From Nitrospirota bacterium (lineage in GTDB: Bacteria; Nitrospirota; Nitrospiria; Nitrospirales; Nitrospiraceae): a stretch of DNA of 26,734 nt. This document shows, piece after piece, positions 15,073 to 22,031 of this stretch. A program made the translations under genes and the position numbers. A model generated the notes under the pieces. It had not been told where the DNA came from, did no database searches, and saw only the letters and a program-made list of their open reading frames with translations. The DNA lies in NCBI GenBank assembly GCA_016222925.1, contig JACRQB010000189.1:1-26734 (forward strand), given 5' to 3'. Numbering within the stretch: position 1 is the first letter of the stretch; every line of letters begins with the position of its first letter.

Positions 15073-15822
15073 CTAATGCGCGTGCTCCTCATGCCCATGT
15101 AAATGAAACGCATCACCCAAGTAGACGCAGGTCAATATCGTAAAAATATAAGCTTGAATGAACGCAATACCGAATTCCAACAAATAGATTGCAACCGTAA
15201 ACACAAAGGGCAGCCACCCGACCAGCAATCCCCCGCTGATTGTGAGACCAAATAGCACGGCGAGCATGACGTGGCCAGCGGTCATATTCGCGAAAAGCCG
15301 CACGGCCAATGAAATGGGCCTTGCAATCTGGCTGATGATCTCGATCGGGATCATGAGGGGCACCAGCCATCCAGGCGTACCAGGCGGGACAAGAATGCCC
15401 AGAAACTTTACCCCATGCAAGGAGAACCCCACCACCAAGCTAATTCCATACACCAGGAAGGAGAAGGCCGCCGTCACAATGATCTGACTCGTCACGGTAT
15501 AGGCCCCAGGAATGAGTCCGATGTAGTTGGAAAAGAGAATAAACACAAAGAGCGTAGCGACGAGAGGGAAAAATCGCATGCCCTCTTTGCCCATGGTTTC
15601 CATGATCATGGTGCGAATGAAATCCACCATCATCTCCGCCAAGCTCTGGAGCTTGCCTGGTACAAGCTTGCGCGATGATCCAGCCATGACCATGAGCACC
15701 GCTGCCACAGCAATGACGACCCACATAAACACTACGGCTTTATTGATGGAGAGATCCAATCCACCGATCGAAATCTGGACCCAGCGTTGAAGTTCAAATT
15801 GATGAAGCGGACTTTCTTCCAT
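15073..15822 (-). CDS. atpB: ATP synthase F0 subunit a
   Basis: A 249-aa polytopic membrane protein that forms the proton half-channels with the c-ring. Several hydrophobic helices are visible. The essential arginine is Arg175 in SLAVRLFANMTAGH. Other hallmarks are NYIGLIPGAYT and the final helix FGIAFIQAYIFTILTCVYL. The C-terminus ends in a histidine-rich tail (HLHGHEEHAH), common in this family. It is preceded by the atpI-like gene with only about 12 bp between, and followed by atpE about 36 bp downstream, so these are one operon. Confidence 0.96.
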   Translation of the reverse strand: MEESPLHQFELQRWVQISIGGLDLSINKAVVFMWVVIAVAAVLMVMAGSSRKLVPGKLQSLAEMMVDFIRTMIMETMGKEGMRFFPLVATLFVFILFSNYIGLIPGAYTVTSQIIVTAAFSFLVYGISLVVGFSLHGVKFLGILVPPGTPGWLVPLMIPIEIISQIARPISLAVRLFANMTAGHVMLAVLFGLTISGGLLVGWLPFVFTVAIYLLEFGIAFIQAYIFTILTCVYLGDAFHLHGHEEHAH

Positions 15823-15834
15823 GACAATCCTTGA

Positions 15835-16080
15835 CTATTCCCTATTATTCGAGTTGTCTACTGCTACTTGCCATCGTTGTACGGATCGGTAGACGCTTCT
15901 GATACCTGCCGCCAACCCAAAGACCAATCCCACAACAAGCCCCCACGGAGCCGACTCCAGCAGATAGGCATCAATCCCCCATCCAAGCCCACCGCCGACG
16001 ATTAGCGCAGCCAGCAGTTCCGTTCCAATTCGAACGGCTTGACCAAGCCCCGCGTATAAAGGATCTTGTGAAGGGGCCAT
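15835..16080 (-). CDS. AtpI/AtpZ-like ATP synthase accessory membrane protein
   Basis: A small membrane protein of about 81 aa with two hydrophobic helices (TELLAALIVGGGLGWGIDAYLL and GLVVGLVFGLAAGIRSVY). It matches the F0F1 ATPase gene 1/AtpZ group, thought to help c-ring assembly or ion supply. The GWGIDAYL motif in the first hairpin is typical. The open frame starts at a TTG at 16149, but the promoter -10 box is at 16141-16146, so that start is impossible from this promoter. I use the ATG at 16080, which leaves a leader of about 54 nt. It is the first gene of the F0 operon, 12 bp before atpB. Confidence 0.82.
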   Translation of the reverse strand: MAPSQDPLYAGLGQAVRIGTELLAALIVGGGLGWGIDAYLLESAPWGLVVGLVFGLAAGIRSVYRSVQRWQVAVDNSNNRE

Positions 16081-16140
16081 CCCAAACCCACGGAAGGCGA
16101 GAGCACGTGAGCAGAACTCTGCCCGTGATGGGGTTCGCAA

Positions 16141-16169
16141 TTTAAACAAAACTGTGCTTGCAATGTCAA
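16141..16169 (-). promoter_or_regulatory. Promoter of the F0 ATP synthase operon
   Basis: On the - strand a perfect -35 TTGACA (16164-16169), a 17-bp spacer and -10 TTTAAA (16141-16146, 4 of 6 matches). Predicted transcription start near 16134. The spacing and the position in the divergent atpI-pabB gap make this one of the best promoters in the window. Confidence 0.65.
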
Positions 16170-16252
16170 GCGGTTAGAGAGCTATGCGCGCAGAAATCGC
16201 TGCGGTATATACGGTATAGTGATCTCCCGTTCGTGTTGAGAATGCGTCGCCT

Positions 16253-17730
16253 ATGTCCACAACATTCCCCTCATCGATCCCATTCCTGCACGGTTCTCCT
16301 TCTCCTCTGATTCTGACACGCCCCGCTCCCTCGGCAAGCCCGTTTGAACTGTACTCGAAGATCGCATCAGCTCGATGCCCTTCGTTTCTCTTTGAGAGCG
16401 GTACCGGTGATGGCACCATGGGACGGTATTCATACTTTGGCGTTGATCCCTATCAAATACTGCATGGGAAGGGAGATACCTGTGTGTGCCGCTCGATTCA
16501 AGGCCGCATGGATCCAGGCACATCTCCGTTTCAATATGTGACTCATCTCCTAAACCGTCAGCGGATCGTTCGTCCTCCCGAGGCTCCGCCATTTTTCGGC
16601 GGCGCAGTCGGCTATTTGAGTTATGATCTCGCACGCCAGTTCGAGAGGTTGCCGTCTCTAGCTTTAGATGACCTTGCCTGCCCTGAGCTGGAGTTCGCAT
16701 TTTTCGATCTTGTCGGGGCAATCGATCATGAACTGAACCGCCTGGTGCTCATGTTTTGTCCTCCGCTTGACCGATTTTTGGGCGAGCCCCGGGAAAAGCT
16801 ATTTCGCGAGGGAAGGGATCGACTGGCCGAGCTTGAAGCTCGATTGACCAGACCTGACATGGTAGACGTGCACGGGAGTCACCTTGGTCGCCTGACATTT
16901 ACACCGGAGCAGGAGCAGGCGATCTATACTCGGAACGTGCGCCGGTGCCAGGAATACATCTCAGCCGGTGACATCTATCAAGCCAACCTCTCCCACCGGT
17001 TCAACGTAACCGGTTCGGCATTCTCCTCTCTCGGGGACCTTGAAACCGATCTGTCTGCCTATAGTCGCTTGCGCACGGTGAACCCTTCCCCCTTCTCGGG
17101 AATACTCCGGTGTGACGCAATTCGCCTCATCAGCTCCTCCCGGAACGGCTCGTTCGACTGGAAGGGCATCGAGCCGATACGAGGCCGATCGCGGGAACGA
17201 GGCCTCGTGGAACAAACGCCGACGACGATCAGCGACTGATCCATGAGTTGCGTGTCAATGAAAAGGAATGCGCGGAACATGTCATGCTGGTTGACCTTGA
17301 GCGGAATGACCTCGGGCGAGTCTGTCGTTTCGGGAGCGTCCAGGTGGATGAATTGATGACCTTGGAGCAATATTCTCATGTCACCCATCTGGTTTCCCAT
17401 GTGGCCGGCACTCTCAAAGATCATGCGACTGGTTTTGATCTGCTGAAAGCTATGTTTCCAGGTGGAACGATTACCGGGGTACCTAAGATCCGCTGCATGG
17501 AGATCATTGAGGAGTTGGAGCCGGTACGCCGCGGTCCTTACACCGGCTCGATGGGTTACCTCAGCTGGAGCGGGGACCTCGATTTCAATATTCTGATACG
17601 TACGCTTGTCATGAAGAACGGTCAGGGCTATCTCCAGGTCGGAGCAGGAATTGTGGCCGATTCCCACCCCACACGCGAATATGAAGAAACCATCCATAAG
17701 GCCCAGGCTTTCTTCAGCGCCTTTTCATAG
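16253..17730 (+). pseudogene. pabB: Aminodeoxychorismate/anthranilate synthase component I (PabB-like), one-base frameshift
   Basis: Chorismate-utilising enzyme of about 492 aa if the frame is restored. The first frame (16253-17239) carries the N-terminal domain and ISAGDIYQANLSHRF, LRTVNPSPFSG and LISSS. It then becomes unrelated and stops. The second frame (from before 17248 to 17730) gives the conserved end, with GTITGVPKIRCMEIIEEL and DFNILIRTL. Adding one C at the CCC run 17139-17141 makes the two frames continuous: LISSSPERLVRLEGHRAD then TRPIAGTRPRG, exactly the family motif. So one base is missing. PabB makes 4-amino-4-deoxychorismate for folate; the following aminotransferase supports this over TrpE. 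The mutation could be real or a homopolymer sequencing error. No standard slippery heptamer is present. Confidence 0.9.
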
Positions 17731-17734
17731 CCTC

Positions 17735-18622
17735 ATGTGGATTTACTTAAACAACAAGTTCGTCAAAAACGAAGACGCCCTGATCTCCGTCTTCGACCAT
17801 GGGTTTCTCTACGGAGATGGAGTATATGAAACGCTGCGCTCCTATGGCCCTCATATCTTTATGCAAGACCAGCATCTGTCACGGCTGTTCCGTTCCGCAG
17901 AAGCAATCGGGCTGACGATCCCGATTTCCATGAAGAGTTTGGCGGACATTCTGCAGGACACAATGATCCGCAACGAGGTTGGAACCGATCAGCGGGATGC
18001 CTATCTAAGAATCACCGTTTCGCGAGGAGCGGGAGACATCGGATTGGACCCGGCACTCTGTTCGTCACCGACCGTTGTCGTGATGGCCAAGCCTCTCGTG
18101 CCCCCAGCGTCCCATCTCTATGAAACGGGCGTTCAGGTGATCGTGGCGTCCACGAAACGGAATTTGCCGAGCGCTTTGTCGCCGCAGATCAAGTCCACAA
18201 ACTTCCTAAACAACATCCAGGCTAAACGCGAAGCAATCGCAGCAGGCGCATTCGACAGTATCCTGCTTAATTGGGAGCAGCATCTGACTGAATGCACCAT
18301 CAGCAATGTGTTCCTCGTCCTGGACGGCACATTGCGAACACCAGCCCTGGACTGCGGCTTGCTCGATGGCATCACCAGAATGATTGTAATTCAGTTGGCC
18401 AAAGAGCTCGACATCCACACAGACGAAGGTCGCTATACCGTTGACCACTTGTTCAAGGCCGACGAATGCTTCCTCACGAACACCAGCATGGAAATCATGC
18501 CGGTGACTTCCGTCGACCGTCGAGCTGTCGGCGACGGAAAACCAGGTCCACTGACCCTGAAGCTAAGGGAGCAATTCCCAGCGATGCGAGGCCGATACGG
18601 GAACATGCTTCATACTCGATAA
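17735..18622 (+). CDS. Class IV PLP aminotransferase, probable 4-amino-4-deoxychorismate lyase (PabC-like)
   Basis: A 295-aa fold-type IV pyridoxal-phosphate enzyme. The N-terminus MWIYLNNKFV, then DHGFLYGDGVYETLR, is the family signature. The PLP-binding lysine is Lys153 in QIKSTNFLNNIQAKREA. HLTECTISNVFLV carries the conserved Glu186 and the phosphate-binding SN. These motifs fit PabC and D-amino-acid aminotransferases better than branched-chain enzymes, which usually have a TTGNY segment. Its position four bases after pabB supports PabC, which releases pyruvate from aminodeoxychorismate to give p-aminobenzoate. Branched-chain or D-amino-acid specificity cannot be ruled out. An open frame runs upstream into pabB, but the ATG at 17735 matches the family start. 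Confidence 0.85.
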   Translation: MWIYLNNKFVKNEDALISVFDHGFLYGDGVYETLRSYGPHIFMQDQHLSRLFRSAEAIGLTIPISMKSLADILQDTMIRNEVGTDQRDAYLRITVSRGAGDIGLDPALCSSPTVVVMAKPLVPPASHLYETGVQVIVASTKRNLPSALSPQIKSTNFLNNIQAKREAIAAGAFDSILLNWEQHLTECTISNVFLVLDGTLRTPALDCGLLDGITRMIVIQLAKELDIHTDEGRYTVDHLFKADECFLTNTSMEIMPVTSVDRRAVGDGKPGPLTLKLREQFPAMRGRYGNMLHTR

Positions 18623-18631
18623 GCCTTTATC
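18618..18631 (+). terminator. Weak hairpin after the PabC-like gene
   Basis: GATAA-GCCT-TTATC forms a 5-bp stem that includes the TAA stop codon, followed by a T-rich stretch (CCGTTTTCTC). It lies before the promoter of the next gene. The stem is short and AT-rich, so terminator activity is uncertain. Confidence 0.35.
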
Positions 18632-18684
18632 TTCCCGTTTTCTCTCATCATTCTTCTGCCCCCAAACACAAGATCTGCATTTCC

Positions 18685-18712
18685 TTGACAGGCAGTGACA
18701 GACTGCTATCGT
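18685..18712 (+). promoter_or_regulatory. Promoter of the small lytic transglycosylase gene
   Basis: A perfect -35 TTGACA (18685-18690), a 16-bp spacer and -10 TATCGT (18707-18712, 4 of 6 matches). The predicted transcription start is at or next to the A of the ATG at 18719. Confidence 0.55.
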
Positions 18713-18718
18713 TTGACC

Positions 18719-19420
18719 ATGCCAAAACCAAACACACTGCATCACTCCTCAACTTACCGGCCTGTCATGACTATCCTCATCGCATTGAGCGGCAGCATCC
18801 TGCTGGCTGTTCCAAGTGATAGTCGTGCAGAGATGTACCAATATGTCGATGCCAAGGGGACAATATCGCTCACCAACGTTCCCTCTGATACTCGATACCG
18901 CCGGATCGACATCCACCCGAATCGGCTCCATCCCGTTCTCTCAGAGGCGGAATTGGAACCGGTGATCCGTCGAATCTCACAGCAGCATCAACTACACCCT
19001 GCGCTTATCCGCGCCATCATTAAGGCTGAGTCGGATTTCGACCCTCGTGCGGTCTCACGAGCCGGAGCCATCGGACTGATGCAATTGATGCCGCAAACGG
19101 CAGTGAGATTGGAGGTCCGTGACCTCTATGATCCCGAAGACAATATCGGAGGAGGGACGAAGTACTTACGCCAGTTGCTCGACCGATTCCGTGGCAACCT
19201 TCCACTGGCGCTCGCTGCCTATAACGCCGGGGAGCATGTCGTCGATCGGTACCGAGCTCTTCCGCCAATTACCGAAACCCGCCTCTATGTCCGCAAGGTC
19301 TTGCGATACTATCGACTCTTCCTCGCCCGTGACCTTGCCGTGACCGGACACGTCATCCCCTCTTCGGAGTACGCAATGCCACAACCCGCCCCCGTGTCTT
19401 CGATTCAGTCCGGCCAGTAG
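18719..19420 (+). CDS. Lytic transglycosylase with N-terminal DUF4124-like segment
   Basis: An exported protein of about 233 aa. After a basic N-terminus and hydrophobic signal (ILIALSGSILLAV, cleavage near SRAE), residues MYQYVDAKGTISLTNVP match the short DUF4124-type domain often found before SLT domains. The SLT domain has the catalytic Glu near residue 104 in IIKAESDFDPRAVSRAGA, then GLMQLMP and ALAAYNAGE. The C-terminal RLYVRKVLRYYRLF is standard. It would cleave peptidoglycan glycan strands in the periplasm. The start at 18719 is chosen because the promoter excludes the longer frame; the ATG at 18767 would remove the positive charges of the signal. The last 68 bp overlap the 3' end of nadB on the other strand. 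Confidence 0.9.
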   Translation: MPKPNTLHHSSTYRPVMTILIALSGSILLAVPSDSRAEMYQYVDAKGTISLTNVPSDTRYRRIDIHPNRLHPVLSEAELEPVIRRISQQHQLHPALIRAIIKAESDFDPRAVSRAGAIGLMQLMPQTAVRLEVRDLYDPEDNIGGGTKYLRQLLDRFRGNLPLALAAYNAGEHVVDRYRALPPITETRLYVRKVLRYYRLFLARDLAVTGHVIPSSEYAMPQPAPVSSIQSGQ

Positions 19421-20987
19421 TTCGGGCCCCCGAATATACTTGACTATGCTGTTTCCAGCCCGGTCGCTTGGATCCTGGAAAATCGGATCGGTAATGGGCG
19501 CCCACGCTATTTTCTCTCCAGAGCGCAGCTTCGGCCACGCAATGCGCCACTTGCACCATATTCTTGACCTCCAGATCGGCCCTCCCCACAAAAGATCGGG
19601 ACACCATCTGTCCCCACCGCGCAAGCTGGGCCGTGGCACGAACGAGCGACTCCCGAGAACGGATAAGCCCCACTTGCCCCCACATAATCCGCCGAAGCGA
19701 ACTGCGCACTTTTTCGGCATCCTCCAATCGTTCCAACCGACCGCTCCTCAGACCCTCCACGTGGTGAGTCAAATCAGGCATTGAACGGCGTGAGGCCCAG
19801 GCGACAGCAGCCACGCCGGCCCGCATCCCAAACACTAATCCTTCCAGCAAGGAATTGCTGGCCAGTCTGTTGGCGCCGTGCACACCGCTACAGGCAACCT
19901 CGCCCGCCGCAAAAAGACCCGGCAATGTCGTGGCTCCATTGAGGTCGGTCGCTACCCCCCCCATCATGTAATGGGCACTTGGAGAGACCGGGATCCATTC
20001 TTCCGTGATATCGATATCGTGACGGAGACAGGTCGCATAGATCGTCGGAAATCGCCGTTTGACAAAACTCGCCCCCAAGTGAGTCACATCAAGGTAGACA
20101 TGCCGCGCACGCGTCGCCGCCATTTCCGCCCAGATCGCCCGTGCAACGATATCCCTCGGAGCCAAGGCGCCGAGCGGGTGATACCGTGACATGAAGGTCT
20201 CTCCCTTATTGTTGCGCAGCTGACCGCCCTCTCCTCGCATGGCTTCTGACAACAAAAAAGGCGGGCTTGAGGGCAGATACAGCGAGGTCGGGTGAAACTG
20301 GACAAATTCCATATCCTGGAGTTGCGCTCCTGCACGAAATGCCATGGCCATGCCGTCGCCGGTCGCATTCGGCGGATTGGTGGTGCGAGCAAAAATCTGT
20401 CCCGCCCCCCCTGTCGACAGGACGACGGCTTTTGCAGGAATAATGAATTGTTCCCCTGAATGCTCATCAAGCACCACCGCTCCACAACATCGGCCTTCCT
20501 CAACCACGAGATCAACGGTGAAATGGTAATCCAGCCGGACGATCCGCTTGTGTCGCATAGCCCGCGCTATCAGCACCCGCACCATTTCGTTCCCTGTCGC
20601 ATCGCCTCTCGCACGGAGGATTCGGCTGCGGCTGTGGGCCGCTTCACGTGCAAAGGCAAATTTCCCACCCGTTTTGTCGAATTTCGCGCCCCAGCGGATG
20701 AGCTCCTGAATCCGATCCGGTCCCTCCTCCACCAAAACACGCACCGCTTCACGACGACACAGGCCGTGTCCGGCCTTCACGGTATCGGTCAAATGGATGG
20801 CGACATCATCCTCTTCACTCAAAGCCACGGCCACCCCGCCTTGCGCAAAGATGGAATTGCTTTGTAAGGGATGGCCCTTGGTGAGCACGATCACTCGACC
20901 GATTCGACAGAGGTCCAGGGCGGCGCGAAGCCCGGCGACTCCGCTGCCGATGACGAGAAAATCTGCTTCCAGTGCGCTTCGCGGCAT
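19353..20987 (-). CDS. nadB: L-aspartate oxidase
   Basis: An FAD enzyme of 544 aa that oxidises L-aspartate to iminoaspartate, the first step of de novo NAD synthesis. The FAD-binding motif VIGSGVAGLRAAL lies at about 12-24, followed by LTKGHPLQSNSIFAQGGVA. QFHPTSLYLP and GEVACSGVHGANRLASNSLLEG are hallmark segments of the succinate dehydrogenase/NadB flavoprotein family. HYRSDFP near the C-terminus is typical. The ATG at 20987 follows the lipoprotein stop by two bases; an open frame continues upstream to 21104 but only re-reads the lipoprotein gene. The tail after WKQHSQVYSG is about 25 residues longer than usual and runs into the convergent transglycosylase gene. nadA and nadC are not in the window. 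Confidence 0.94.
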   Translation of the reverse strand: MPRSALEADFLVIGSGVAGLRAALDLCRIGRVIVLTKGHPLQSNSIFAQGGVAVALSEEDDVAIHLTDTVKAGHGLCRREAVRVLVEEGPDRIQELIRWGAKFDKTGGKFAFAREAAHSRSRILRARGDATGNEMVRVLIARAMRHKRIVRLDYHFTVDLVVEEGRCCGAVVLDEHSGEQFIIPAKAVVLSTGGAGQIFARTTNPPNATGDGMAMAFRAGAQLQDMEFVQFHPTSLYLPSSPPFLLSEAMRGEGGQLRNNKGETFMSRYHPLGALAPRDIVARAIWAEMAATRARHVYLDVTHLGASFVKRRFPTIYATCLRHDIDITEEWIPVSPSAHYMMGGVATDLNGATTLPGLFAAGEVACSGVHGANRLASNSLLEGLVFGMRAGVAAVAWASRRSMPDLTHHVEGLRSGRLERLEDAEKVRSSLRRIMWGQVGLIRSRESLVRATAQLARWGQMVSRSFVGRADLEVKNMVQVAHCVAEAALWRENSVGAHYRSDFPGSKRPGWKQHSQVYSGARTTGRTESKTRGRVVALRTPKRG

Positions 20988-20989
20988 CG

Positions 20990-21505
20990 TTATCGTGGGA
21001 GGGTCTGCGATGCGGGAGGTTCCGCCAACAGCTGTTTTGTCTTCATTCCGAAGGGCACATCTCCTTGCGCACCGCGCAGGAGAATCGAGTGCGTACCGAC
21101 CCATTGCAGCCGTGCGAGGCCTCGTTGTCGGACCCCCATGTCAGTGGCGTCTCGTTTCCACGTCCCTTGCCAGTGAAGGAGGACGTTGATATCGTCCTTT
21201 TCAAGCACGACCCGTTCGATCTTGAACTCGAGGGAGATAGCGGAAAAGGCAGCGAAGTCCATTTCGATCTGCCGTTTGAGTTCGTCCAGCTGCTCCATCG
21301 GCAACAGCAGGGCATGGAACTCGGACTGATTCTTTCGTTGATAGGCACTCCGCAAGGATTCCACCGCTTGATCGATACGGAGGAGTCGCTCATGCTCTGC
21401 TGGGTATCGGATGGTCTTCGACGGGCACCCAACGATCGCTACAGCAAGCACAATCAGCAACACGATGGCTGGAGGCCGTGAAACACCAATCCTTTCAAGG
21501 TACAT
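20990..21505 (-). CDS. Putative lipoprotein of unknown function
   Basis: A 171-aa protein I do not recognise. The N-terminus MYLERIGVSRPPAIVLLIVL and a lipobox AIVGC (Cys27) indicate a signal peptidase II lipoprotein. The mature part has a helical, charged first half (LLRIDQAVESLRSAYQRK, then LPMEQLDELKRQIEMDF) and a beta-rich second half (INVLLHWQGTWKRD). This layout resembles small periplasmic NTF2-like or lipid-binding proteins, but I cannot assign one. It is translated just ahead of nadB with two bases between, so the two are coupled. The longer frame to 21523 is excluded because a -10 box lies there. The promoter suggests little or no leader. Confidence 0.75.
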   Translation of the reverse strand: MYLERIGVSRPPAIVLLIVLAVAIVGCPSKTIRYPAEHERLLRIDQAVESLRSAYQRKNQSEFHALLLPMEQLDELKRQIEMDFAAFSAISLEFKIERVVLEKDDINVLLHWQGTWKRDATDMGVRQRGLARLQWVGTHSILLRGAQGDVPFGMKTKQLLAEPPASQTLPR

Positions 21506-21513
21506 GGTGGTGC

Positions 21514-21522
21514 AGTATAGCA
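21514..21522 (-). promoter_or_regulatory. Extended -10 promoter of the lipoprotein-nadB operon
   Basis: TGCTATACT on the - strand: an extended -10 (TGn) followed by TATACT, 5 of 6 matches. No good -35 is visible, as expected for extended -10 promoters. The transcription start would be at about 21505-21507, on or next to the ATG at 21505. Confidence 0.5.
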
Positions 21523-21545
21523 TAAGGGGAAAAGGCGCCGTGACC

Positions 21546-21574
21546 TTGCATTTTCAGCGGAAAGCTTTTAGACT
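21546..21574 (+). promoter_or_regulatory. Probable promoter of the 31-aa ribosomal-type peptide gene
   Basis: TTGCAT (21546-21551), a 17-bp spacer and TAGACT (21569-21574, 4 of 6 matches). It is divergent from the lipoprotein promoter. The start would be near 21581, giving a leader of about 19 nt that contains GGAG. Confidence 0.4.
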
Positions 21575-21599
21575 CGGCCCTCCTTAGGAGATACAGAAC

Positions 21600-21695
21600 A
21601 TGTCAAGCGTCCTGAAGAAACGGCGAAAGAAGATGCGCAAGCACAAGTATAAGAAGCTGCGCCAGCGCCAGAAGTTTCTTCGCCGAAAAAGCTAA
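21600..21695 (+). CDS. AURKAIP1/COX24-domain small basic protein (mS38/bS22-like)
   Basis: A 31-aa, extremely basic peptide beginning MSSVLKKRRKKMRKHKYKK and ending FLRRKS. More than half of its residues are Lys or Arg. The pattern SVLKKRRKKMRKHKYKKLR is the hallmark of the AURKAIP1/COX24 family, whose mitochondrial member mS38 and mycobacterial member bS22 are small-subunit ribosomal proteins. A GGAG lies nine bases before the ATG and a plausible promoter lies upstream, so it is probably expressed. The gene falls below usual length cut-offs. The GTG of the next gene follows by 30 bp, so the two may be co-transcribed. A ribosomal role here is inferred from family resemblance. Confidence 0.85.
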   Translation: MSSVLKKRRKKMRKHKYKKLRQRQKFLRRKS

Positions 21696-21725
21696 GTTCT
21701 ACCGGCGTAGCCGGAGGAGGGAACC

Positions 21726-21944
21726 GTGGCCGAAGGGAAGAAAGTCCGCATCCGCGTACGAACGGTCAATTGTACCTACGTGGGCGACTTCCTGGTCCCT
21801 CCGATGCGGCATCGCGTCTCCGATGCGATCAACGAAGAAGCCCGTCTCTTTATCAACCTGACCGACGTGGTTGTCGACGATAAGGAGCGATCGGATTTCA
21901 TTGCGATCAATAAGAATCTAATCGAGTCGATCGCTCAACTCTAG
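21726..21944 (+). CDS. Small conserved hypothetical protein
   Basis: A 72-aa protein that I cannot assign with confidence. It has a beta-rich pattern: KVRIRVRTVNCTYVGDFLVP, then RVSDAINEEARLFINLTDV and SDFIAINKNLIESI. This resembles short uncharacterised families of the DUF6812 type. It has no signal peptide, membrane helix or metal motif. The start is a GTG with a strong GGAGGAGGG just upstream. It lies 30 bp after the AURKAIP1/COX24-like gene and may be translated from the same mRNA. Conservation of the paired arrangement would support a link to the ribosome or RNA, but that is a guess. Confidence 0.8.
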   Translation: MAEGKKVRIRVRTVNCTYVGDFLVPPMRHRVSDAINEEARLFINLTDVVVDDKERSDFIAINKNLIESIAQL

Positions 21945-22031
21945 TCGTTTCCTCTCACCCTCGTCAGCGTACTCGTTCAGCGTTGCCGTGAGCAAGGGCA
22001 CGATTTCGTGCCGACACACCGCCTGACCACG

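Noticed and set aside
17130..17145. Programmed frameshift in pabB
   Set aside because: There is no slippery heptamer, stop-adjacent stimulatory motif or conserved structure I can see. A lost base in a C run is simpler.
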